Both the position numbers and the translations under genes were made by a program. Below, piece after piece: positions 1 through 8,456 of a stretch of 64,000 nt of DNA. Position 1 is the first letter of the stretch. The number at the start of each line of letters is the position of its first letter. This DNA comes from Phycisphaeraceae bacterium D3-23 (GTDB taxonomy: Bacteria; Planctomycetota; Phycisphaerae; Phycisphaerales; Phycisphaeraceae), in assembly GCA_039555135.1 (NCBI GenBank), contig CP114179.1:1798001-1862000 (forward strand). Reading direction: 5' to 3'. The notes beneath the pieces are model-generated. The model searched no databases. It was not told the DNA's origin and saw only the letters and a program-made list of their open reading frames with translations.

Positions 1-1
1 G

Positions 2-1198
2 TTCCTCGTCGCCGCGCGCGTCGAGGGCCAGTGCAACATCGCCGCCGGCGCGACCATCGGCAGCAACCACAACAGCCGGGCCAACGACGGCGAGCTGGTC
101 GCCAAGCGCGGGTTCTGGCCCGGGCTGTGCACGACACTCAAGCACTCGTCCCGCTTCGCCTCGTTCACGCTGCTGGGTCAAGGCGACTACACCTACGAGC
201 TCGACATCCCGCTGCCCTTCACGCTGGTCAGCGACGACCCGCGTGCCAACACCCTCGCGCTCGTGCCGGGCTACTGGTGGACGCACAACATGTACGCCCT
301 CAAGCGCAACGAGCACAAGTTCACCAAGCGCGATAAACGCCAGCGAAAAACGCAGCACGTCGAGTTCGATGCGCTCGCGCCGGACACGGCCGAGGAGATC
401 ATCGCCGGGCTCGACCTGCTCGCGCGCTGGACGGTCGACGCCGCCCGCCGCGCGGACGGCCGGGACGACCCGATCACCGAGGCGGCGCTGCTCGCGACCG
501 GCCACGCGATGCTTCAGGCCGAGCCCGAGCGGACAGCCAAGCTCCGCGTCACCGCGCCGGGCGTCGAGAACAGCAAGCGCGAGGCGGTCGTCCGCAACCC
601 CCGCCGCGGCTACCACGCCTACCGCGACATGCTCCACCACTACGCGATGACGAATCTCATCGCCTACCTGCAGGACCACCCGCAGGCGACCTTCGACTCC
701 ATGCAGCACGACCTCGGCCTCGCGCACAGCGGCAACGGCAACGCGCCGCCGAGACAAACCGCCTGGGTCAACGTCGGCGGCCAGCTCATGCAGCGGCCCG
801 ACCTCGACCAGCTCCGCTACAACATCCGCACCGGCGCGATCACCACCTGGAGCCAGGTCCACGACGACTACGACCGCCTCTGGCAGGCCTACCCCCGACA
901 CAAACACCGACACGCGCTGGCGACCCTGTGCTACCTGCTGGGCGAGGACGAACTCACCGCCGACCAGTGGGCCGAGCAACTCGCCAAAGAGGCCCAGACG
1001 CTGACGCACATCCGCGACGCCGTCACCGCGACGCGGGCCAAGGACTTCGACAACCCGTTCCGCGACACGACCTTCGACGACGGCGACGAACGCGCCGCCG
1101 TGTTGGGCAAGGTCGACGACAACCCGTTCATCCAGCAGGTGCGTGCCGACACCGAGCAGGCCCTGGCCGCGATCGACGAGGTCCGCGGGCGGGGTTAG
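2..1198 (+). CDS. C-terminal part of a DUF4954 family protein (5' end cut by window)
   Basis: The reading frame is open from base 2 to the TAG at 1196-1198, giving 398 residues of C-terminal sequence with no start inside the window. The first residues carry a hexapeptide-like stretch (NIAAGATIGSNHNSRANDGE) typical of a left-handed beta-helix turn. This string and the following WPGLCTTLKHSSRFASFTLL region are what I recall from the DUF4954 family of Bacteroidetes and Planctomycetes, whose members are about 650-730 residues; roughly the last 60 percent is therefore here. The beta-helix resembles those of nucleotidyltransferases and acyltransferases, but the function of the family is unknown. 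The rest is helical and hydrophilic, with no signal peptide or membrane segment visible. A palindromic repeat starts immediately after the stop. The family assignment rests on memory of the motif. Confidence 0.7.
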   Translation, partial: FLVAARVEGQCNIAAGATIGSNHNSRANDGELVAKRGFWPGLCTTLKHSSRFASFTLLGQGDYTYELDIPLPFTLVSDDPRANTLALVPGYWWTHNMYALKRNEHKFTKRDKRQRKTQHVEFDALAPDTAEEIIAGLDLLARWTVDAARRADGRDDPITEAALLATGHAMLQAEPERTAKLRVTAPGVENSKREAVVRNPRRGYHAYRDMLHHYAMTNLIAYLQDHPQATFDSMQHDLGLAHSGNGNAPPRQTAWVNVGGQLMQRPDLDQLRYNIRTGAITTWSQVHDDYDRLWQAYPRHKHRHALATLCYLLGEDELTADQWAEQLAKEAQTLTHIRDAVTATRAKDFDNPFRDTTFDDGDERAAVLGKVDDNPFIQQVRADTEQALAAIDEVRGRG

Positions 1199-1199
1199 A

Positions 1200-1305
1200 C
1201 CGTAGGGTGGGTGGAGCGAGTCCGCGAGCGATACCCACCGCGCGCTACCGACACACTTGAGATTCGATGGTGGGTTGCGCTCGCGAACTCCCTCCACCCA
1301 CCCGA
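1200..1305. repeat. R1 palindromic repeat, full copy
   Basis: The left arm (about 1201-1241, starting GTAGGGTGGGTGGAGCGAGT) and the right arm (about 1269-1305, ending CTCCACCCACCC) are imperfect reverse complements separated by about 27 bases. It starts two bases after a stop codon and ends four bases before the stop of the convergent gene, so it fills the whole space between them. Other copies of this family lie near 4436, 19055, 21053 and 43699. It could act as a bidirectional transcription end, but it has no T-tract. Confidence 0.85.
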
Positions 1306-1309
1306 CGCA

Positions 1310-1921
1310 TCACCGCAACACCACCACCCGCTCGACCGTGTACACCCGCCCCGTCACAACATCTGTCAACGCGACGTGGACCGTCAGCCCGCCGGTGATC
1401 TGCGTATCCGCTGGCACCTGCGCTTCGAGTGTGTAGTGCGTCCCCGTGATGCCATCGCGGTACGCGGCGTGGAACTGGTCGGCGTCGTATTCTTTATCCA
1501 CCAGCGCCACCGGGTCGCCCTGGGCCGGGGTATGGATCAGCCGCAGACGGGCCGTCCCCGCCACCGTGATGATGCGCCCGTCCTGGTCCACCGGCCGCAG
1601 ATACACGCGAAGCTCCGCGACCCCAGACCCGTCCCCGGCCACGGCACCTGTGGGCAGCAGCCCCGTCAGCCGATCCAACTCGATCCCCGCGAGCCGGGGC
1701 CCATCGACCCCCTCGACCGGGCCCCCGCCCTCCGCCGCGCGCATTGCCGCGAGCTCGCGCTCGCGCATCGCGAGCTGTTCGCCCAGCTGATCGACCGCGC
1801 GTTCGAGGTCCATGTTCGACCGCCGAAGCTCGTCGTTCTGCGTCGAAAGTTTGTTCGACGACGCCCCGCAGCCGGGCAGCGCGAGCGACAACAACACACA
1901 TGCGAGCAGGGCTAGTCTCAT
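1310..1921 (-). CDS. Hypothetical lipoprotein with N-terminal coiled coil
   Basis: This is a 203-residue secreted lipoprotein. It begins MRLALLACVLLSLALPGC, a lipoprotein signal peptide with lipobox LALPGC and acceptor Cys18. Residues about 25-70 form a heptad-rich coiled coil (NDELRRSNMDLERAVDQLGE), followed by a soluble beta-rich domain of about 120 residues that I do not recognise. The frame is open further upstream to 2008, but that extension would be translated from palindromic repeat sequence, so the ATG at 1921 is chosen. A TACACT hexamer lies exactly six bases upstream, suggesting a leaderless transcript. It is convergent with the DUF4954 gene, and clpP lies upstream on the same strand beyond the R2 repeat. 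Function is unknown; an envelope-structural role is possible. Confidence 0.75.
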   Translation of the reverse strand: MRLALLACVLLSLALPGCGASSNKLSTQNDELRRSNMDLERAVDQLGEQLAMRERELAAMRAAEGGGPVEGVDGPRLAGIELDRLTGLLPTGAVAGDGSGVAELRVYLRPVDQDGRIITVAGTARLRLIHTPAQGDPVALVDKEYDADQFHAAYRDGITGTHYTLEAQVPADTQITGGLTVHVALTDVVTGRVYTVERVVVLR

Positions 1922-1927
1922 ACGGGA

Positions 1928-1933
1928 AGTGTA
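1928..1933 (-). promoter_or_regulatory. Predicted -10 box for leaderless transcript
   Basis: TACACT on the minus strand, separated from the ATG at 1921 by exactly six bases (TCCCGT). The same hexamer and nearly the same spacer (TCCCGG) precede the SIS-isomerase gene at 20999. No Shine-Dalgarno sequence fits between it and the start. Confidence 0.5.
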
Positions 1934-1961
1934 CGGCAAGCTGACGCCAGCGTGTCGCAGC

Positions 1962-2058
1962 GGGTGCCACACAACTGCCCGAAGGGCTGCTGTGTGCCGC
2001 GCCGCCAACCCACCTGTCTGTCACACACAGCAGGCCTGCGGCCAGTTGTGTGGCACCC
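1962..2058. repeat. R2 palindromic repeat, copy 1
   Basis: A 97-base element with ends GGGTGCCACACAACTG and CAGTTGTGTGGCACCC, which are exact reverse complements, plus inner arms (GGGCTGCTGTGTG and CACACACAGCAGGCC). A second copy lies at 5964-6067. It separates the clpP end from the lipoprotein promoter. No protein-coding capacity is seen. Confidence 0.85.
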
Positions 2059-2091
2059 ATCGATGGAAATGAGTTCCCAGCGAGGTCCGTG

Positions 2092-2724
2092 TTAGTCCTC
2101 GTCCCCGCCCTTGCCCGAGCCGGCGACGCCGTCGGGCAGCTGCTTCAGGACGCGGTCGGCGCAGCCGTACTCCACGGCCTCCTCGGCGTCGAGCCAGTAG
2201 TCACGCTCGCAGTCGTTCTTGATCTTCTCGGCGTCCTGGCCCGTGTGGTGCTGGATGATCTTGTAAAGCCGGTCGCGCGTCTTGAGCATCTCCTTGGCCT
2301 CGATCGCGAGGTCGGTGGCCTGGCCCTGACGCACACCGCCCAGCAGCGGCTGGTGCAGCAGCACCTTGGAGTTGGGCAGGACGTAGCGCTTGCCCTTGGC
2401 CCCGCCCATCAGCAGGATCGAGCCCATCGACGCGGCCATGCCGATGCAGTAGGTCGCGACCTGGGGCCGGATGAACTGCATCGTGTCATAAATCGCCAGC
2501 CCCGCGCTGACGCTGCCGCCGGGCGAGTTGACGTAGACGTGGATGTCCTGCTCCGAGTCTTCGTTGGAGAGGAACAGGAGCTGCGCGGTGGCGATCGAGG
2601 TCATGTCGTCGGTGACCGGGCCGTTCATAAAGATGATACGGTCCTTGAGCAGCCGGGAGTAGATGTCGTAGGCGCGTTCGCCGCGGCCGGACTTTTCGAT
2701 CACCATCGGGACGAGCTGGCTCAT
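2092..2724 (-). CDS. clpP: ATP-dependent Clp protease proteolytic subunit
   Basis: ClpP is the serine peptidase that forms the double-heptamer chamber fed by ClpX or ClpA in cytosolic protein quality control. The 210-residue product matches the usual length. The catalytic triad is visible as Ser99 (GMAASMG), His124 (LLHQP) and Asp175 (ERDYW). Family signatures [18 protein letters not shown] and the N-terminal hydrophobic-patch region are present. The ATG at 2724 gives [10 protein letters not shown], the normal ClpP start; the longer upstream frame has no ClpP similarity. There is no neighbouring clpX, so it appears to be a stand-alone gene. The sulfatase gene is divergent, leaving a 149-base intergenic region. 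Confidence 0.97.
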   Translation of the reverse strand: MSQLVPMVIEKSGRGERAYDIYSRLLKDRIIFMNGPVTDDMTSIATAQLLFLSNEDSEQDIHVYVNSPGGSVSAGLAIYDTMQFIRPQVATYCIGMAASMGSILLMGGAKGKRYVLPNSKVLLHQPLLGGVRQGQATDLAIEAKEMLKTRDRLYKIIQHHTGQDAEKIKNDCERDYWLDAEEAVEYGCADRVLKQLPDGVAGSGKGGDED

Positions 2725-2873
2725 GTTTAGTTCTCTGGGGAGGCGGTTTCGGATCGCCCCGTGAATAAAACCGGGGGCGGGGGTAGGATTGTAGCGTCGC
2801 AACCGACGCCGGGGCACGCGGTGCTTATCGGCCATCAACGCGCCCACACCGCACCCTACCCTGGAGAGTCGGC

Positions 2874-4433
2874 ATGATCCCGCCCCGTCTGAACCGTGTT
2901 TGTCTCGCCTTGCTTTTCTGTTTCGCCGCCACCGCCGGCGCGTGCCAAAGCACATCACTATCGGGCCAAGCCGACCGCGACACGACCCCCGTCGCCGCGC
3001 AGGATGGCAACACCCAGCCCCCACCCACCAACGTCGTCTTCTTCCTCGTCGACGACTTGGGCTGGATGGACCTGGGCTACTCCGGCTCATCGTTCTATCA
3101 GACGCCCAACATCGATCGGCTCGCCGCGTCGGGCATAGTCTTCACCAACGCCTACGCCGCCTGCCCGGTCTGCAGCCCGACCCGCGCCTCGATCATGACC
3201 GGCAAGACACCCGCCCGCATCGACACCACCGACTACTTCGGCGCGCCCCAGGGCGACGCCATCCTGCGCATGATCGAGGAGGGCCAGGACAACCGCTGGA
3301 CCCGCTACCCCATCGTCCCCGCCAACTACGTCCCCCACCTCCCGCTCGAAGAGCACACCCTGGCCGAGGCCTTCAGCGACGCGGGCTACGCCACCTTCTT
3401 CGCCGGCAAGTGGCACCTGGGCGGCGAGGGGTTCATGCCCACCGACCAGGGCTTCGACATCAACATCGCCGGCCACCACCGCGGCGGGCCCTACGGCGGG
3501 GGGAAATACTTCCACCCCTTCACCGGCATGCCCAACCTCACCAGCGAGGAAGGCGACCACCTCCCCGCACGCCTCGCCGAGGAAACCGCCGACTTCATCA
3601 CCGACCACAAAGACGAACCCTTCTTCGCCTACCTCTCGTTCTACTCGGTCCACACCCCGCTGATAGGCCGGCCCGACCTGGTCGCGTACTACCGGGAACT
3701 CAAAACCCGCATGCGCATCGCCGGGCCACTCTTCGGCCCCGAGGGCGAACGCCAGGTCCGACTCGTCCAGGAACACGCGGTCTACGCCGCCATGGTCACC
3801 GCGATGGACGAGGCCGTGGGCCACGTGCTCGACACGCTCGAAGAACAAGGGCTCGCCGAAAACACCATCGTCATCTTCTTCGCCGACAACGGCGGGCTCT
3901 CGACGAGCGAAGGTTCACCCACAAGCAACCTCCCGCTGCGCGCGGGTAAGGGCTGGCTGTACGAGGGCGGGATCCGCGAGCCGTGTATTGTCCGGTGGCC
4001 GGGGCATACGGCGGCGGGTGATACGAGCGATTATCCGATCCTGTCGACCGACTTCTACCCCACACTGCTCTCCGTTTGCGGGCTGGAAGCGGTACCCGAT
4101 CAGCACGTGGACGGCATCGACCTGACGCCGACCATGAACCCATTCAGGTCGAGCAAGGGGCCCGCGCGCCCGCTGTTCTGGCACTACCCGCACTACGGCA
4201 ACCAGGGCGGTAGCCCCGGCTCGGCCGTGCGCCTGGGCGACTGGAAACTCATCCGCTGGTACGAGCCGGATAAGGGCACCGAACTCTACAACCTCGCCGA
4301 CGACCTCAGCGAACAGCGCAACCTCGCCGAGCAAAACCCCGAGAAACTCGCCGAATTGAACGCCCTGCTCGACGCCTACCTCGAAGACGCGGACGCGAAG
4401 CTCCCGGTGCCCAACCCCCGCGCGGCGGAATGA
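2874..4433 (+). CDS. Type I sulfatase (formylglycine-dependent), lipoprotein
   Basis: This enzyme belongs to the alkaline-phosphatase-like sulfatases, which hydrolyse sulfate esters, in this phylum usually of algal polysaccharides. The N-terminus ([25 protein letters not shown]) is a signal peptide with a probable lipobox at Cys24, placing it outside the inner membrane. Metal ligands are seen in [13 protein letters not shown] (Asp60, Asp61). The modification motif is C100-S-P-T-R, where Cys is converted to formylglycine, followed by the canonical [19 protein letters not shown] and the C-terminal DWKLIRWYE and [16 protein letters not shown] motifs complete the family pattern. Its 519 residues are normal. 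The start is supported by GGAGA seven bases before the ATG. No maturase gene or carbohydrate operon adjoins it, so the substrate cannot be inferred. Confidence 0.95.
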   Translation: MIPPRLNRVCLALLFCFAATAGACQSTSLSGQADRDTTPVAAQDGNTQPPPTNVVFFLVDDLGWMDLGYSGSSFYQTPNIDRLAASGIVFTNAYAACPVCSPTRASIMTGKTPARIDTTDYFGAPQGDAILRMIEEGQDNRWTRYPIVPANYVPHLPLEEHTLAEAFSDAGYATFFAGKWHLGGEGFMPTDQGFDINIAGHHRGGPYGGGKYFHPFTGMPNLTSEEGDHLPARLAEETADFITDHKDEPFFAYLSFYSVHTPLIGRPDLVAYYRELKTRMRIAGPLFGPEGERQVRLVQEHAVYAAMVTAMDEAVGHVLDTLEEQGLAENTIVIFFADNGGLSTSEGSPTSNLPLRAGKGWLYEGGIREPCIVRWPGHTAAGDTSDYPILSTDFYPTLLSVCGLEAVPDQHVDGIDLTPTMNPFRSSKGPARPLFWHYPHYGNQGGSPGSAVRLGDWKLIRWYEPDKGTELYNLADDLSEQRNLAEQNPEKLAELNALLDAYLEDADAKLPVPNPRAAE

Positions 4434-4435
4434 TG

Positions 4436-4474
4436 CGTAGGGTGGGTGGAGCGAGTCCGCGAGCGATACCCACC
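4436..4474. repeat. R1 repeat, left arm only
   Basis: A single arm starting GTAGGGTGGGTGGAGCGAGT and ending at CCCACC, beginning a few bases after the sulfatase stop. The matching right arm is missing; a different inverted repeat follows instead. Confidence 0.8.
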
Positions 4475-4484
4475 ACGGGAAACA

Positions 4485-4550
4485 GAGCACGAAGCGTGAG
4501 CGAGTGCCCGGCTGTCGAATGAGTACATCACTCGCTCACGCTTCGTGCTC
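4485..4550. repeat. Perfect 22-bp inverted repeat
   Basis: The arm at 4485-4506 (GAGCACGAAGCGTGAGCGAG plus two bases) is the exact reverse complement of 4529-4550, with a 22-base loop. It lies between the sulfatase and the cyanophycinase-like gene and could form a long hairpin in the transcript. No T-tract follows it. Confidence 0.85.
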
Positions 4551-4629
4551 CGACAGATCCCGGCCGCACCGCGACGCGATGCCGGTGCCTGAAAGAACCA
4601 AACGCATACCAAGCCCCAGGAGACCCCCG

Positions 4630-5859
4630 ATGCAACACCGCCTAAACGCCATCGCGGCATTGCTCCTGCTCCTCCCCCTCCTCGGCTGCACCGGCCGCGC
4701 AACCGTCGCCCTCCCCCCCCGCGCTCCCACCCTCCTCATCATCGGCGGCGGGTCGCTGGGCGAGACACCCATCCGGCCCGCGTTCCTTCAAGCCGTGCAC
4801 TCCGACTTCAATCAACCCGGCAACGTCCTCGTCCTCCCCACCGCGTCGGGCGCGCCCGAAGAGTCCGGGCTGGGCACCACCCTCGCGCTACGCGACATCA
4901 CCACCCGGCACGAGGTCGGCGTCCTCATGCTCACCGTCGACGACCCCGGACGCGCCGACGACGACGCGGCCGCGCAAAAAATCCGAATCGCCGACGGCAT
5001 CTGGTTCACCGGCGGCGACCAGTCCCGCATCACCCACGTCTTCCGCCCCCCCGGAACGCAAGGCCTCGCAGACGGCGCAGATACAACTGACACGCCGCAA
5101 GGCCCATCACTCGCCGACCAAGCGCTCCGCGCCATGTTCGACCGCGGCGGCACCATCGCCGGCACCTCCGCCGGCGCGGCGATGATGTCCAACCCCATGA
5201 TCGCCGGCGGGTCGTCCGACAACGCACTGCTCCACGGCCAAGGCGAAGAGGGCGTCCTGATCGCCCCGGGCATGGGGCTCTTTACCTTCGGCCTGATCGA
5301 CCAGCACTTCCTCCAACGCGGCCGACTCGGCAGACTCATCGCCGCACTCGAAGCGACCAACACCCGCTACGGCTTCGGCATCGAAGAAGGCAAAGCCGTC
5401 GTCGTCACGCTCGGGGACACGCCCGACCTCACCGCACTCGGACCCGACAGGGCGCTCATCGTCAACAACCCCAGTGGGCTGCGCAACGACAACGGCGACC
5501 GACACGGCATCCGACTCTCGCTCCTGGGCACCGGCGACCGCTGGGACCCGCTGGCCCAACACGCCGTCCCCCACCCATCCAAACAAGACCGCGCCCAGAT
5601 CACCATCCCCCTCGACGGCCCCGCCCACGACCCAACACGCAACGCCTGGGAGCCCGGCGCCATCCGCGACCTCATCCACGCCCTCGCGGTCGACCCCGAC
5701 ACCCCGCTGGCGCTGACCAGCGAACACTTTGTGCTGATCTTCAGCTGCGATCGACAAACCCGCTTCTTCGTCGAACCCGACAATCGCGGCGACCTCTTTG
5801 CAGACAACCTCCTGCTCGAAGTCCGCCGACGTATCTTCTTTGACGACACCTCAGACTAA
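4630..5859 (+). CDS. Cyanophycinase-like peptidase S51 family lipoprotein
   Basis: The 409-residue product begins MQHRLNAIAALLLLLPLLGC, a signal peptide with lipobox Cys20. The body has the peptidase S51 / class I glutamine-amidotransferase-like fold: LLIIGGGSLGE at 35-45, IWFTGGDQ at 124-131, and the nucleophile elbow GTSAGA with Ser180, followed by a conserved IDQHFLQRGRLGRL region that contributes the catalytic His. Cyanophycinases cleave cyanophycin to beta-Asp-Arg dipeptides, but many S51 members have other or unknown peptide substrates, and an exported lipoprotein form is unlikely to act on cytosolic granules. An acidic insertion (about residues 140-160) precedes the active site. AGGAGA upstream of the ATG at 4630 supports this start; the longer frame runs into repeat DNA. 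Confidence 0.85.
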   Translation: MQHRLNAIAALLLLLPLLGCTGRATVALPPRAPTLLIIGGGSLGETPIRPAFLQAVHSDFNQPGNVLVLPTASGAPEESGLGTTLALRDITTRHEVGVLMLTVDDPGRADDDAAAQKIRIADGIWFTGGDQSRITHVFRPPGTQGLADGADTTDTPQGPSLADQALRAMFDRGGTIAGTSAGAAMMSNPMIAGGSSDNALLHGQGEEGVLIAPGMGLFTFGLIDQHFLQRGRLGRLIAALEATNTRYGFGIEEGKAVVVTLGDTPDLTALGPDRALIVNNPSGLRNDNGDRHGIRLSLLGTGDRWDPLAQHAVPHPSKQDRAQITIPLDGPAHDPTRNAWEPGAIRDLIHALAVDPDTPLALTSEHFVLIFSCDRQTRFFVEPDNRGDLFADNLLLEVRRRIFFDDTSD

Positions 5860-5863
5860 CCGC

Positions 5864-5880
5864 GCCGCCCGTTGGGCGGC
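5864..5880 (+). terminator. GC hairpin after the cyanophycinase-like gene
   Basis: GCCGCCC-GTT-GGGCGGC forms a perfect seven-pair stem four bases after the stop codon. The following bases are CGGCTAAACATT, without a clear U-tract, so termination strength is uncertain. Confidence 0.5.
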
Positions 5881-5963
5881 GGCTAAACATTCGGTGTGTT
5901 GATGCTCGATGCGAAACGGTCGCCCCATACGCACCCCGACAAGCACGCGCGCGTCACCTCCGA

Positions 5964-6067
5964 GGGTGCCACACAACTGCCCGTAGGGCTGCTGTGTGCG
6001 GCAGTGAGATGTAGCTTGTCACCCCGGCACACAGCAGGCCTGCGGACAGGCCGGTTGTGTGGCACCC
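5964..6067. repeat. R2 palindromic repeat, copy 2
   Basis: It shares both terminal arms (GGGTGCCACACAACTGCCCG and its partner near 6048-6067) and the inner GCTGCTGTGTG / CACACAGCAGGCCTGCGG arms with the copy at 1962-2058. The loop between them differs. It lies between convergent genes (cyanophycinase-like and SGNH hydrolase). Confidence 0.85.
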
Positions 6068-6098
6068 GGAGTCGCGCGCGTGCTTGTTGGGTCGCGCA

Positions 6099-7091
6099 TC
6101 ACACCCGTCGGCGACGCGCGAGCAGACCCATCCCCGACAGCAGCGCCGCCGCCGAGGCCGGCTCGGGCACGACGCTCGGCCCGCCATAGCCTAGCGCGGT
6201 CTGGCCCCAGGCGCCCTGGATCAGCGCAAGGTCGAGGTCGTCGACCAGCCCGTCGGCGTTGACATCCCCCATCGACCGGTCGCCCGGCGTGACGGTCTGG
6301 CCCCAGTGCGCGAGCAGGATGTCGAGGTCGGCCGCGCCGACCTGGTGGTCGTAGTTCAGGTCCGCGTCGAGGTCGAACAGGTCGAACACCTGCTGCGCGA
6401 TGAACTCGTAGCCCGCCTCGTTGGGGTGGATCTTGTCGTCGCTGGGGTAGAAGGCCGCGTTGTCCTCGGGGAACAGCAGGTTGAGGTCGATAAAGGCATC
6501 GACCTCTAAAAAGTTAGCGACCGTGTTGCGCACCGCCGGCGCGATCTCGTTCTCGATGAGGTCTGCGCTCTGGGGCGCGGTATCGACCACGACCGTCGAG
6601 ACCGGGATCGGCGACATCACGACGATGTCGGGTGCCGACGCGAGGCTGGCGTAGCTGCTGATGAGCGCCTGGTAGTCGGCGAGGAAGATATCGAGCGACG
6701 TCATCTCGCCGTCAAGCAGCGGGTTGTTCCAGTTGATGCCGTCCTTCGAGTCGTTCGTGCCGAGCATGATGACGACGAGGTCGGGCTGGAACGCGAGCGA
6801 CTCGGTGTAGGCGGCCTGTTCGACAAAGGGCAGGTCCCCGTCGCTGCGCAGCGTCGCGCCGCTGTGGCCAAAGCCCGGGCCACGCGGCGCATCTTCGTAT
6901 CGGCCGATGTTGTACGCGCCTTCGCCGAACGACCCATCGAGCATCGCCTCGAGGTACTCGGGATAGGTATCGCCCAGCCACCACTGACCGCGCGTGATCG
7001 AGTCACCGACCAGCGCGACATTGATCTGCCCCAGCGCGGGCAGCGCGGCAGCAGCGATCGCCCCCGTCAGGACGGTCCGGGTGAGTTTCAT
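6099..7091 (-). CDS. Secreted SGNH/GDSL esterase with dockerin-like repeats and PEP-CTERM anchor
   Basis: The 330-residue product has a signal peptide (MKLTRTVLTGAIAAAALPALGQ) and the SGNH hydrolase blocks: GDS with nucleophile Ser31 (ALVGDSITRG), GTND in the middle, and DKIHPNEAGYE carrying the catalytic Asp and His. After about residue 240 come two calcium-binding dockerin-type repeats (DADLNYDHQVGAADLDILLA and GDVNADGLVDDLDLALIQGA). The C-terminus VPEPASAAALLSGMGLLARR is a PEP-CTERM sorting signal with its short hydrophobic segment and basic tail. The expected role is hydrolysis of esters, for example acetyl groups on polysaccharides, at the cell surface. A GTG two codons upstream is an alternative start; GAGGAAAG serves either. 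The substrate is not known. Confidence 0.88.
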   Translation of the reverse strand: MKLTRTVLTGAIAAAALPALGQINVALVGDSITRGQWWLGDTYPEYLEAMLDGSFGEGAYNIGRYEDAPRGPGFGHSGATLRSDGDLPFVEQAAYTESLAFQPDLVVIMLGTNDSKDGINWNNPLLDGEMTSLDIFLADYQALISSYASLASAPDIVVMSPIPVSTVVVDTAPQSADLIENEIAPAVRNTVANFLEVDAFIDLNLLFPEDNAAFYPSDDKIHPNEAGYEFIAQQVFDLFDLDADLNYDHQVGAADLDILLAHWGQTVTPGDRSMGDVNADGLVDDLDLALIQGAWGQTALGYGGPSVVPEPASAAALLSGMGLLARRRRV

Positions 7092-7239
7092 CAACACGTT
7101 TCTTTCCTCGCGTGGCGGGCGTTAGAGGGCCACACAATTTAGCACCGCAAAGGGCGAAAGTCCACAAAAACCAGCCCAAACCCGGCCAAATGGCGAGGTA
7201 CAGACGGCTTTAGATACCCAGTTTAACGCACCCTTGGTG

Positions 7240-8220
7240 TTACTCGGGCACGACGCTCTTCTCGGTCGCCGTCGGGAAGTCGTCGGGCACCTCCTGCGTC
7301 ACCGCGTCGGTCGCGAGCCACTCGCACGAACGCTTCAGCAGTGTGCGGAAGCCGACACAGCGGAAGGCGCTGTCGTCGTTCTGTCCGCGCCAGAGGTGGC
7401 CGGGCAGGAAGGTCATGACCAGCCCGTCGCCGTAGGGGATGGTCCAGATCATGGGCTCGTGGACGCCGGTGCCGCCGTTGGTCGCGTGGGCGGTGGCGAG
7501 GATGGTCATGTCCTGGGCCGGGCCGCGCTGGCCGTGGTAGAGCTCGTCAAACGAGTGCATCCACGTCTCGGGCAGCCCCTCAAAGATCGGGTGCTCCTCG
7601 CGGTGGGTGATGGGCCAGTCGTACTTCGGGCCGTGCCCCGCCCCGGGGCCTTCGCCGGCCTCGACGCGGACAAGTTCGCCGTCGTTGTCGTAGTACAGCC
7701 GGTCGCCGTGGTCCGCGTTGCGCCAGAGCAGCCCGGTCATCAGCTCGTATTCCGTCCAGCCGGTGAACGCGTTGTTCGCGGCGTGGAGCAGGAGCGCCTT
7801 GCCCCCACCCTCGACGTACTGCTCGAACGCCTCGCGCACCTCGGCCGGCCACATGTGGCCGTTGTAGTCCGACACCACCAGGTCGTAGTCGCTAAACGCC
7901 GGCCGCCAGTCCGCCCAGCCCGCGTCGTCGTTGCCGCCGGCCGGTGTGGTCGTCGTGTCCACCTCGAACAAGTCGCCCGCGCCTTCCAGGATCGCCACGA
8001 GCATCGGCGTCGTCCGCTGCCAGTCGTGGTTGTTCTGGCCCGTGATGATCAGCACCTTCGCCGGCTCGACCACCGCACGCTGCACCCGGGAGTTACGCTC
8101 ATCCACCGGGCGACGCGTCGGCCGCTCCGCATCCTGCACCGCAAACACCGGCACCAGCGACAACGCGACCACCCCCGCGATCAGCAACGAAAACAATCGA
8201 CGATCAATCTTACGCGGCAT
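7240..8220 (-). CDS. Secreted ThuA domain protein
   Basis: This 326-residue protein carries an N-terminal signal (RRLFSLLIAGVVALSLVPVFA) and a ThuA domain, a class I glutamine-amidotransferase-like fold. Visible family features are VLIITGQNNHDWQRTTPML at the start of the fold, YDLVVSDYNGHMWP, EQYVEGGGKALLLHAANNAF, and the C-terminal HEPMIWTIPYGDGLVMTFLPGHLWRG. In Planctomycetes ThuA proteins are often linked to sugar metabolism, but no reaction is established for this branch. GAGGAG eight bases before the ATG supports the start. It is followed on the same strand, after about 150 bases, by the SGNH esterase gene. Confidence 0.88.
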   Translation of the reverse strand: MPRKIDRRLFSLLIAGVVALSLVPVFAVQDAERPTRRPVDERNSRVQRAVVEPAKVLIITGQNNHDWQRTTPMLVAILEGAGDLFEVDTTTTPAGGNDDAGWADWRPAFSDYDLVVSDYNGHMWPAEVREAFEQYVEGGGKALLLHAANNAFTGWTEYELMTGLLWRNADHGDRLYYDNDGELVRVEAGEGPGAGHGPKYDWPITHREEHPIFEGLPETWMHSFDELYHGQRGPAQDMTILATAHATNGGTGVHEPMIWTIPYGDGLVMTFLPGHLWRGQNDDSAFRCVGFRTLLKRSCEWLATDAVTQEVPDDFPTATEKSVVPE

Positions 8221-8328
8221 CGGATACTCCTCTGTAAAGAGACAAACGGGCGAAGCACAATCTTACCACGCCCGGCCCGGCGTCAACCGGCAAGACGACC
8301 GCCCAAGGGCAACATTACCGCTTTTCTC

Positions 8329-8358
8329 TTGCGTAAACCCGTATCGGGCGGATAAAAA
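8329..8358 (+). promoter_or_regulatory. Possible promoter of the NRPS-like gene
   Basis: TTGCGT and TAAAAA are separated by 18 bases, about 100 bases before the ATG at 8457, in an otherwise gene-free 236-base region between divergent genes. The -10 match is moderate. Confidence 0.3.
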
Positions 8359-8456
8359 GGGAAGTGTCGAGGAGTGGGACACGATGAGCTGCGGCACGGA
8401 AAGTCGCCGCGAGCCATGACGGTGTGTGGGTGCCGGTTTGGGATAGGGGTTGTGCA

